A DNA stretch of 64,000 nt. Origin: Trichostrongylus colubriformis. Its lineage: Eukaryota; Nematoda; Chromadorea; Rhabditida; Trichostrongylidae. How positions within the stretch are numbered: position 1 is the first letter of the stretch; every line of letters starts with the position of its first letter. The notes beneath the pieces are model-generated. The model had not been told where the DNA came from and did no database searches. It saw only the letters and a list, made by a program, of their open reading frames with translations. Below, piece after piece: positions 55,655 to 64,000 of this stretch. The translations under genes were made by a program, and so were the position numbers. The stretch covers positions 43,359,551-43,423,550 of the forward strand of contig OZ022260.1 in NCBI GenBank assembly GCA_963978905.1. The letters run 5' to 3'.

Positions 55655-58600
55655 CCTTGCTCGTCGTTCACATCCGCCAAGTATACAAAATGTACGGAGA
55701 AAGTAATGAAAGTGTACTGAAATTTTAATTTATAAGCAGAAGCAAGCAGCAGTCCTCTTCTTTCAACGTCATGAACTGCCGGATACTGCAGTCTGCGCCG
55801 TCAGGCTTCTGAGACCAACAATTTCAGCGTCCGAAAAAGTGGAGCCAACTTCCGTGCTCAGTCTCTCGTTGCAAGCTTTCTAAGGAACACCGCTTTGGTT
55901 TGGCGGTTTCGCCGCTCTTGCCGTTCAGATAATGCTGTTCTCATGCTCTGAACCTGTATCCGGACGGATTTGGGTGGTGACGACAGCTTTAGCTATGGGG
56001 AAGGAAGGGCATTGGACACCTGGACAGAACAGGATCTTCAAGGGCATCACCCAATATGAGTCCACTCAACTGTGTGCCCATGTGTTTAGTGTGGACAGAT
56101 CTCAGGAAGGTCGCGAGCGAGGGTGATAACCCGGATTTTACCTAGTTGAGGAGACGCATCATACTGACTGGTCAGAAGTTCCCGGTCCTCGTGCAGAGGC
56201 TGTTGGGCTGCGCTCATACCATGCGTTACCGGCGCCAGGCGTGGCTGCGCGTTTCTGCGTCTCCTCCTGTGTCATCCTGCCTCGCTGCCTCCGTCGTCTC
56301 TGCATCTTCCGCTCTGTGCTTGTGAAGTCACCCTGCCGGGGTTAATCATGATAGCGGCCTTACGGAGTTTAGTGATCCTGTGAAGTGTATCCATAAATTT
56401 TCAAATGAAAATACCTCGTTACAATTTGCTAAAGTTAGATTGATTTGGTGCTGAAAGTTTTTTGGGGCCCCTTGTATATGTGCCCGTACTTCTCATTTTT
56501 GTCGCGTGAACACGTCGCGGAACACATCCGAGAGAACAACGTGCACACAACGCACCTCTCACAGAAGCATCGCACAAAATAGACATAAAAGGGATACGCC
56601 GTTACTCCCTGTACATGGGAGGATGCTGCATGCCTACTAACTGACGCCAGCCTAATCCCTCCACTGATTTAGATTCATTGAACACGCTGTGCTCACGCCA
56701 TGTGCATAGTGTACACTACGTACATGTCTAGAACATTCTTCGAAAATCTTTATCAAAACGGCGATATCTCTCCATCACTCTCATGGAGAAATAGTCCAAT
56801 GTGCCTCAGTGGACATCATTTGCCTTCAAGATACGAACGGGAAGACGACCAGCGTTGATCGATCTCGTTTGTAATGCGCCGTCGATGAGATTTTTATAAT
56901 TCCTTCCGTTATTTCCAGAAATGTGGATTCAAAGCTGGACATTCTAACCTCTAGCATTCCTTCGTGAGAAGCCTGACTTGGATCCAATTAGTCGTCCATG
57001 TGACGCAATAGGCGAAAGCTACCATCTGTAGGCATCAATAACTCGTACCCATCGCAGCCATGCAAACTTTCTGATTTTAACGGCATGCACTGAGAAGATC
57101 TGCTAACCCCGGCACCTTGCATGTTCACCAATGCCGTATCAGATCGCCAAAAGAAATTAGCTGACTTGGAAGAGATGCACCCTTGGCGTATGGTGATTTC
57201 CAGAAATTTTGATAGTATTGGACGTGTTGCGAGAGCGAACCTCTAAATCCAGCTAATCGTGTTGATACCTGTGATCGTTATCAGCACAATCCTCGTGATG
57301 ACTCTCAGGATAGCATTCATTTGTGAATGGTGCGGTGCTAGATGACACGAACTACATCACCGGCTGAGACGGCAACATCACTCTCGTCCGATGTATGCTC
57401 ACGTTTTCTGATGCGGCAGTTTTTCGGTGCTGAAATGAGGGGGGGGAGCGATTTTATAAAAGATGCACACGTGGGTACTCTGAAGGAACATCGCCACCCT
57501 AGACATTCAAGCGTACATTTTTGCTTAAGCCTAAAAGAATGAAGGGAGTGGTTTCTTCCCCTTTTTTGGCTTAGGTAACAATAGCGTTCATGATGGGATG
57601 CCCTCACCCTCATTGCGATGCACCAGATTTTCAGTATTGATTGATTTCGAAGAGCTAAGTGACGATTTCTCGCGGTCGTCCGCTCCCAAGTATGAATGAC
57701 CAGTTTGAACAAAGATTGTTGTTAGAGAAAGTTCTTACTGACGCCAACCATCGAACTAAAATTTGTACATGCTCCGATGCATTAGTGCATTTTGCGGGAA
57801 GAGCACTATATACGAATGGAACCTTCCAATGATCGCTGCCCTTCCACACGCCACACGCCACGATGTTGCACCGATTTGAGGCCTTAGCACCTCGCCACCG
57901 AGCTGCTCAAATCGTGAAAAGGCCGCCGTGTTGCTGCAAATCCCTTCGTCTGTTTGTGAACCTGTGATAGCGGTGGGTGCGGTTGTGTCGTGAGACCCTT
58001 GGAATTGCATTTGTGATAGCACATCCTTTTCAAAAAACCGAAACCAGACCACCCATTCAATCTGTTATCATGCGCAGCCCTCATAAATTCTGCCAATGTA
58101 TTTTACGATAAGCAAAAAAACCCCTATGGCAATGTTTCAGATTGTGTCGCTACTAACTTCACTCTGCACAAGGCAATGGAGTAACTTATGAGTGCTCTGG
58201 TTAATGTTTGAATTTTGAAAGCCTTCGGGCTCCGGTTTGAGATTTGTGCAATCTCCTAGGAATCTCCGCTTTGAGGACCACATTCACAGACCGATTTGGT
58301 ACAGAATGCAGTTTGTACTTGGTGGAAAACGCTTCGATTGCTGTTATTTGGTCTCCACACCGTCTTGGGCCTGCCCGTTTTTGAGAGGATTCCTAGCGCC
58401 ATGTATCTCATTGTCTCGCAAGCCATCGAAAAGATCTAGAGTAGAGCGAATTTACTCTTACTTTGGTGTAAAATTTGGTGTAAAGTAGGGAAAGTGGAGC
58501 AGGTAGCTGAATGCGTAGTAACAGCGTCATTTTCAGAATTGATTGATTCCGGTCCAAAGCCGTGTTCATACTTTGCGGTGCCGGCGGCAGGGCGTGGCTG

Positions 58601-59318
58601 CGTGTCCGTGCGCCTCCGCCTGTGCCACCTTGTCTTGTTGCCTGTTTGTTGTTGAGTTTCCCGTCGTACATAGGAGGTGTTTTTTCAAGGATTGACAGGA
58701 TTTTGAATTAGGAACCAGGACATGTGCTGTACCGGGAGCGCACATGAAGTCGACGCGCTCATCATTCCTCATCCCTTTTTTTGATGCAGCAAGTCACTGG
58801 GTTGATGGATGTGTATCAGGACTGTACAACAATTCATTGAACCTTGCAAATTAGGTCACTGCGTGCTGCAATGTCCTGGTTGTTCTCATTACGAATTGGC
58901 TCATCCTACATCGGGACCAGCGACGAAGTTGCGTGTGATGACCTAGTTGGAAAGCCCTTGCACGCCCTTTGCATCAACAGCTATTACCAATCTCTGACTC
59001 GACTTGTATGGCTGGTAGGAATCGACTATCATCAACACAGCAACCTTAACGTGATTCAGTGTCGCTCAACTTATATGAAGATATGATTACTCGAGACCAC
59101 CAATTTGTATAATGCTTCTGTTCTTCACTCGATATAAAATCAGTTTATAACAACTCGAACTTCTCAAACTTCTGAAATCTGTAGATTAGTGAACAGAACA
59201 ATTATGTGCAATAATCGATAAAGGTAGGCGAGAAGAAAAAGAACCCTTTCCTTGCTCCAGCAGGGTCTTTATCCCCCCTTTTCCCGCGCGATCAGAGTCC
59301 TTGACCAGGCCCCATAGA
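55655..59318 (+). other. Spacer right of copy 2; no confident gene
   Basis: 55687-58480 belongs to the duplication. 56030-56240 (minus strand) holds a broken copy of the coding-like segment seen at 3797. 58558-58650 resembles the MITE at 38668. 58844-59086 is open in one frame but shows no motif. Confidence 0.5.
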
Positions 59319-59908
59319 TCAAGACGACATCGTCGTCACTCCGGCCTCGACGCAAGCTTCTTCTCCATCCATCTCGTGAGCGTTTTCGGCCATCAAGATC
59401 CATAACTCTCTTCGAACTTCTTCCACCTGCGCTCGAGCGATATACTTCTTGTCTGGGACTGTACAGACGGCTTTATGATGGAACCCAATTTCGACGGGGC
59501 GCAGGTCCTGAAATACACTGTCGCTTAGTCTTTGGCAATACCAGCACTCCCTGGAACGGTAGCGGCAAGAGTGGCCCCTCGGGGCTTCAAGGCAACATTC
59601 ACACAAGCCCTTTTCATACACTATGTCCAAACGCGTATCTCCGTCCCGCACATGGGGACAGGCATCCGAGAAGTGAATGCCTTCTGCTCCGCAAAACGCG
59701 CAAATCCTCCAAGGAGGTACACCCAAAGACTCGTCTCTTCTATCCCGAAAAGGGAAGCGTTCCAAATCGTGCTCCATTCGCAATAAGTGTGCCCGTAATC
59801 TTATTATGCGGCGACTGATTATTTCGCTGGGACCTTCAATCTTTCGGACTTTGGGAGACGGCTCATCCCTATCCGACCAGTACTCGTCTTCACTCGATTC
59901 GTAGTTGA
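59319..59908 (-). pseudogene. Gag-like zinc-knuckle protein, 3' part (interrupted by RTE 2)
   Basis: Minus-strand frame ending at 59319. Reading begins at the target duplication (NYESS), then an acidic SEDEYWSDRDEP stretch, a basic helix, and a Cys/His array: CAFCGAEGIHFSDACPH, CECC, CRYRSRECWYC. This arrangement resembles zinc-binding regions of nematode retroelement gag-like proteins (BEL/Pao type), which bind nucleic acid. The upstream part lies at 63026-63959, separated by the RTE insertion. The two parts share the same reading frame across the 18-bp duplication. It could be a domesticated gag or an element's gag, as no protease or polymerase frame follows within the window. Confidence 0.65.
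59891..59908 (-). repeat. 18-bp target-site duplication, 3' side of RTE 2
   Basis: cactcgattcgtagttga, identical to 63026-63043. Confidence 0.95.
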
Positions 59909-62900
59909 TCTCTTCTTCTTCTTCAGCGTCGATCCCGCTCTGTTGCAGGGTCCGCATATCTGGACTTCCGTCTCCATTCCTCTCGATTTGTTGCGTCACC
60001 TGGATGAAGGCCGCGTTTCTTCATGTCTTGATGAAGGGTATCGGCCCATCGCTGTCTCGGTCTTCCTCTCGGCCTCTTGCCTATCACCTCCGTTTCGTAT
60101 CCAATACGGGCGACGCTCTCAACATTAGCTCTAAGTACGTGGCCGAACCATCGAAGTCTTCTCTCTCGCATCTTCTCGTCGATGGGAGCGATGCCATATC
60201 GCCTTCGGATGTCCACGTTGGTCACTTTGTCAAGTCTCGTGAGACCGGAGATCCAGCGCAGCATTTTCGTTTCCATAGTTCCGAGCTTTCGCTCCGTCTC
60301 TTTCGTTGCCGGCCAGGTTTCCGAGGCGTAGAGGGCGACAGGTCTTACGATTGTGCGATACACTTTTGACTTAAGCCTGTCGCCGATCTTACGGTCGCAT
60401 AGGACTCCCGTTGTCGTTTTCCACTTTTTCCAAGCGGCGCTGATGCGTGAAGTGGCCTCGTGCCGAAGGTTTCCGTCTTCACTCACTGTTGAGCCCAGGT
60501 ATTTGAAGTGGCTGGCGCGAGGCATCGTCTCGCCACTGATTTGGATGGAGCCAGCTTCTGCAGTATCCGTCGTCAGGTACTCCGTCTTCTTGATGTTAAG
60601 TCGGAGACCGTATCGTGCCAAGCGGTCTTTCCATCTCTGAACTTGCCGCTGCAGCTCCATCTTCGTCTCTGCTGCCAACACCACATCGTCTGCGTAAAGC
60701 AGCGTCCACGGGATGGGTTGCTGCAGGTCACGGGTGATCGCGTCCATCACGATTATGAAGAGAAGAGGGGACAGGGCGGAGCCTTGGTGAACACCAACGC
60801 TGATGCAGAAATCTTTCGATGTCCCGGCAGCTGTACGAACTCTACTTTTCGTGTTGACGTAGAGGAGCTGAACCCATCGGACGATATGCTCTGGAACTCC
60901 ATGTATTCTCAGTGAAAACCAGATGAGTTCGTGGGGGACTCGATCGAACGCTTTCTCGAGATCGAGGAAAGCCAAGTGAAGAGGTTTCCCTTTCTCACGA
61001 TGCTTTTCCATGAGGAGCCGCACTGCATGGATGGCATCAACTGTGCCGCAGTTCTTGACGAAACCGCACTGGTTGATGCTGATGTTGATTATACCTCGAA
61101 TCCGTGCGTCTACAATTCGCTCGAAAATTTTCATCGTGTGGGCGAGTAGTCGGATTGGGCGGTAGTTACTGCAGTCGGCCGGATCTCCTTTCTTTTTCCA
61201 TATCGGTATCGTGACGCTGTTGCTCCACTCGGCCGGCGCACGGTTCTGCTCCACGATTTTGTTGAAGAAGTCCGCGAGCCACGGAGCAGGGTTCCAGCTG
61301 CTCTCCTTCCACAGCTCCGCGGCAATGTCGTCGGGGCCGCTCGCCTTCCCAGCTTTCATAGCCTTCAGTGCTGTCGCCACCTCTGATGATGTGATCCTCT
61401 GCACAGGCCCGTGGGTAGGTTCAATGGTCGGTAGCGGTGGATGCGGGAACTCTTGCGTTGAGATGCCCTCGAAATATGCTCGCCATCTCTCCAGGACACT
61501 TCTTTTGTCCGTAAGCAGAGTGCCGTTCGTGTCATTGATACCGAAAAACTTTTCAATGTCCTCCGTTTTCTGGTGTCTTGCGCGGATGAGACGGTAGACG
61601 TCTCTCTCGCCCTGCCATGTGTTCAGTTTGTCGTAAAGCTCTTTCTCCTTGTCGGCCTTCGCTGCTGCCACTGTTTTCTTCGCGACTCTCCTTGCCTCGT
61701 GGTACTTTGCGAGATCAGCCGGATTTCGTGTGACAAGGTAAGCATGGTACAGTCTCTTCTTCTCTCGTACCGCCTTCTTCACGTCGTCGGTCCATATCCA
61801 CGTTTTCTTGTCTATGAAGCGTCTACCCGGCTTTGTTGTCCCAAGTTCACCACATATAACGTTGCTGATTGCCGCGGTGGCCAGCTTCCACGTCTCGTCG
61901 ATATCGTTTGTGACTGGTGGGAGGTGGATAAGAGGGATGACATAATCCTTCTTCTCTGTCCACTTCCACCACTTCACTCTTGCAGCTCCTGTCCTCTCCA
62001 CGCGTCCTGCCCTTGGAGGGGCAACGGCCATGTCGACGACGAGTGGTCTATGCTGAGTCGCAACAGTTTCATGGGGTAGGACCTTCGCGTCGTGGACCAA
62101 ACGAGCCTGTCGGCGACGGATAAGGACGAAATCGATCTGCGTCGAACAGCCTCCACTATAGTACGTTGCGAGGTGGGTTGACCGTTTCATGAAAAACGTG
62201 TTGACGATAATGAGTTCGTTTGCTTCCGCGTATTCAAGAATGCGGTCGCCATCCTCGTTTCGTATTCCGTATCCGTATCCTCCGTGTGCTCGATGGCCAT
62301 CACTGGTAGAACCGACGTGTCCATTCAGGTCCCCCAACACAATGAGCGTCTCCTCCTCCGGAACGTCGTTCGTCTTCGCATCGAGCAGCTCCCAGAAGGC
62401 GTCTTTAATGACGTCGCTGCATCCAGACTGTGGGGCATAGGCAGAGAAGATGTGCAGACGAGTGTTATTGACGATAACAACGATCTTCATAAGGCGGTCA
62501 TCGAATCGGCAGACTTCAGCGACGGCATCTCGGTACCTCTCGGAGACGATAACACCAACGCCATTGCGCGTGCGTGTGCTTCCGAAGTAGATGATCTTGA
62601 AGCCTTCGCCGATGTCACGCGACTTGCATCCGCTCCATCTTGTCTCCTGCACTGCACACACATCAATTCTTCGCCGCCTGAGAGCATCCGCAACCTCAGC
62701 GCCTCTTCCCGTCATGCTGCCGATGTTGAGCGTCGCGAAGCGGGTGTGGTGGGCTTGCTTGTTTAATCGACGCCGCCCTTGCGTCGACACCCCTAACTGA
62801 TTTGACACGACAGCCGGGTCCCGCTGTCGAGCGTCGCTTCCCGGGAACGCCGTAGCTCTTCTCGAAACTCTTGGAGACATCGTCCATGTTGATGCAACAT

Positions 62901-63025
62901 TTTGTCCATCAGCCGGCCTGTCGCCTGGGCCTGTCGCCGGAAATCGTGTGTTGTCCGTGTTCAGCTCGGCTCTTCCGGTGGGAAGAGCAGTTTCCAGTGG
63001 CACCACGGGGAGGAACGGACATCGC
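59909..63025 (-). mobile_element. RTE-clade LINE with intact frame (RTE 2)
   Basis: Bounded by perfect 18-bp target duplications. Minus-strand order is a short leader, one long frame and a (GAA)n tail adjoining the duplication. It inserted into the gag-like gene in the same orientation. The intact frame and perfect duplications suggest recent activity. Unlike RTE 1, no tRNA-like sequence is present at its 5' end. Confidence 0.93.
59923..62880 (-). CDS. RTE endonuclease/reverse transcriptase, intact
   Basis: The uninterrupted frame runs from 63006 to 59923. I place the start at the ATG at 62878-62880 (MSPRVSRRATAFPGSDA), because RTE 1 starts MSKVAQG...SPGSDA and both share the leader ggccggctgatggacaaa just upstream. 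That gives 985 residues. Endonuclease: TLNIGSMTG, VQETRWSG, YAPQSGC, LGDLNGHVG, IDFVLIRRR and TQHRPLVVD. Reverse transcriptase: GKASGPDDIA, YRPIRLLAHTMKIFERIV, AFLDLEKAFDRVPHELIW, VGVHQGSALSPLLF and catalytic YADDVVLAAE. The C-terminus has the RTE signature KRPRGRPRQRWADTL and REEWRRKSRYADPATERD. It would nick chromosomal DNA and reverse-transcribe its own RNA there. No inactivating change is visible. Confidence 0.93.
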   Translation of the reverse strand: MSPRVSRRATAFPGSDARQRDPAVVSNQLGVSTQGRRRLNKQAHHTRFATLNIGSMTGRGAEVADALRRRRIDVCAVQETRWSGCKSRDIGEGFKIIYFGSTRTRNGVGVIVSERYRDAVAEVCRFDDRLMKIVVIVNNTRLHIFSAYAPQSGCSDVIKDAFWELLDAKTNDVPEEETLIVLGDLNGHVGSTSDGHRAHGGYGYGIRNEDGDRILEYAEANELIIVNTFFMKRSTHLATYYSGGCSTQIDFVLIRRRQARLVHDAKVLPHETVATQHRPLVVDMAVAPPRAGRVERTGAARVKWWKWTEKKDYVIPLIHLPPVTNDIDETWKLATAAISNVICGELGTTKPGRRFIDKKTWIWTDDVKKAVREKKRLYHAYLVTRNPADLAKYHEARRVAKKTVAAAKADKEKELYDKLNTWQGERDVYRLIRARHQKTEDIEKFFGINDTNGTLLTDKRSVLERWRAYFEGISTQEFPHPPLPTIEPTHGPVQRITSSEVATALKAMKAGKASGPDDIAAELWKESSWNPAPWLADFFNKIVEQNRAPAEWSNSVTIPIWKKKGDPADCSNYRPIRLLAHTMKIFERIVDARIRGIINISINQCGFVKNCGTVDAIHAVRLLMEKHREKGKPLHLAFLDLEKAFDRVPHELIWFSLRIHGVPEHIVRWVQLLYVNTKSRVRTAAGTSKDFCISVGVHQGSALSPLLFIIVMDAITRDLQQPIPWTLLYADDVVLAAETKMELQRQVQRWKDRLARYGLRLNIKKTEYLTTDTAEAGSIQISGETMPRASHFKYLGSTVSEDGNLRHEATSRISAAWKKWKTTTGVLCDRKIGDRLKSKVYRTIVRPVALYASETWPATKETERKLGTMETKMLRWISGLTRLDKVTNVDIRRRYGIAPIDEKMRERRLRWFGHVLRANVESVARIGYETEVIGKRPRGRPRQRWADTLHQDMKKRGLHPGDATNREEWRRKSRYADPATERDRR

Positions 63026-63043
63026 CACTCGATTCGTAGTTGA
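63026..63043 (-). repeat. 18-bp target-site duplication, 5' side of RTE 2
   Basis: cactcgattcgtagttga, identical to 59891-59908. In the host gene it encodes NYESS in both copies. Confidence 0.95.
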
Positions 63044-63959
63044 CCTCGCGGACCATTTTCCTCCAGTAGCGTTCGTCATCGTCTTCCTCGTCTTCCATCT
63101 CGACGTGACGTTCTTCGTCCTCTCTTTCCTCGGTCATCACCGTATCGCGGTCCCTCGTTTCCCCGACTTCGTCGATTTCCTCCAAGGACGTCGCCACCGA
63201 ATCTTCTTCGTTCCTCGTGCACTCCTTGAGTGAATCAATCTCTGCCCTCTGAGCATCCACCTTTTCTTTCAGAGCGTCAAGGTCCGAACGCAGCTGGAAA
63301 CTGCACTGTAATGACTCGATCTCCTTTCTGAGGATTCTCTGCACCTGGGAACTCGTAAGATGATCACTTTCCTTCAACTCCTTTTCTTGACGCTCCAACA
63401 TTACCGACATGTCCTTTATCTCAATGGTAAGCATCTCACACTGGTTGGTTACCAACTCGAGGATAGCATCTGGCCCGAAAGCGTATTCTCGTTCGCGGTT
63501 CAACCAGTCTTGTCGATCGAAATCTCCCCACTTCGTCATGTCCTCATAACAGCCTTCCATGGCTAGGTAACGCGTTCCCATGCGAAGGAGTTTCTCCTTC
63601 GTCACCTCCGCCTGACGTAAAAGATGGGAGGTTAAAAGCATCTGTTCCCCTGCAGAAGCGCAAATGAAGGTGTCCTCGTTTTTGTGATGGTTCCACTGCG
63701 TGATGAGGGTAGCAGCCACTTTTTTCTGACGGTGGAGAGCTAATGCTGTCCCATCTATTTTCATTTGCATTTCCTTATGGTCCATATCTCGCATTCGTGT
63801 GAGGTCGGCCAGTAGTTGGAAATCCCCGTCTTCTTCTTTACTCGCCAACCTGAAATATAGCAAAACGCTTGTTACGAATTGAAGGTTCAGATCTGTATCT
63901 GAACTTCTACCGTTTGCAAATTCAAAGTTTCTGAGGCTCAAAATCGTACTGGGTCCCAA
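63026..63959 (-). pseudogene. Gag-like gene, 5' part with coiled coil
   Basis: Minus-strand frame, open from 63959. The visible protein has a helical region rich in Glu/Lys/Leu (LLADLTRMRDMDHKEMQ, then EIKDMSVMLERQEKELKES), predicted coiled coil, and an acidic tail (EDEEDDDERYW) leading to VNYESS at the target duplication. A good acceptor (ctatatttcag on the minus strand) ends at 63851, so the exon probably starts at 63850 and the remainder lies beyond the window. After the duplication the frame runs into RTE 2 and stops at about 62961. Confidence 0.6.
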
Positions 63960-64000
63960 CAGGGGTCTACCTGTCCATTCAGAATTATTACCTATGGTTG

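Larger units (their letters stand above)
51150..58480 (+). repeat. Segmental duplication, copy 2
   Basis: Direct-orientation partner of 1-11650, about 51 kb away. It carries its own insertions at 52133-53180 (TA-flanked DNA element) and 54137-55648 (LINE), which are absent from copy 1. The duplication starts left of the window, so its full size cannot be seen. It carries the 3' end of a DPP4-like gene in each copy, so the duplicated unit is probably a whole gene. Confidence 0.85.

Noticed and set aside
58844..59086. 80-codon frame on the plus strand.
   Set aside because: No motif, no splice evidence and no repeat support; length alone is expected by chance.
59905..62766. Several plus-strand frames of 90-170 codons.
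   Set aside because: They are shadows of the intact minus-strand RTE coding frame.

Overview
The window is animal nuclear DNA, most likely from a parasitic or free-living rhabditid/strongylid nematode; a hookworm-like genome is my best guess. The evidence is short exons with nematode-style acceptors (tttcag/tttccag), a dipeptidyl-peptidase gene of the nematode DPF/DPP4 type, and dense mariner, RTE-type LINE, piggyBac-like and foldback elements. The species is inference. I see no prokaryotic features.

The backbone is one large plus-strand gene that I could read exon by exon from 14773 to 53689. Twenty-two exons join without a phase conflict into 2307 nt (768 residues plus stop). It is a type II membrane serine peptidase of the DPP4 family (S9B). 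It has a membrane anchor, a beta-propeller with the DWVYEEE motif, and an alpha/beta-hydrolase domain with GWSYGG serine, Asp and His. The start-codon exon upstream of 14773 was not found. The last two exons of a second, upstream copy lie at 420-493 and 1384-1476, so the locus is a tandem array in the same orientation.

The array arose by segmental duplication. About 1-6.7 kb plus 11.3-11.65 kb is homologous to about 51.15-58.5 kb. Each copy carries insertions the other lacks. Copy 1 alone has 1960-3486 and 6686-11313. Copy 2 alone has 52133-53180 and 54137-55648. These filled/empty pairs define element ends precisely.

Introns and spacers are mostly mobile DNA. There are eight mariner loci or fragments (17.5, 18.2, 19.7, 26.6, 32.1, 35.9, 37.3 and 48.5 kb) and a TTAA-flanked piggyBac-like element (31.7-33.2 kb) with a mariner inside it. 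A foldback element spans 23.7-26.6 kb. A recurring family, called R146 here, has a long 5' hairpin, 146-bp tandem units, a CA/GT tract and a conserved tail. Several other foldback MITEs are present.

Two RTE-clade LINEs lie on the minus strand. One (7281-10394) is decayed, has 17-bp target duplications and carries a tRNA-Leu-like sequence at its very 5' end. The other (59909-63025) has an intact EN-RT reading frame, sits between 18-bp perfect target duplications, and interrupts a minus-strand gag-like coiled-coil/zinc-knuckle gene (59319-63959). The right-hand 8 kb (55.7-64 kb) holds the rest of the duplicated spacer and that interrupted gene.
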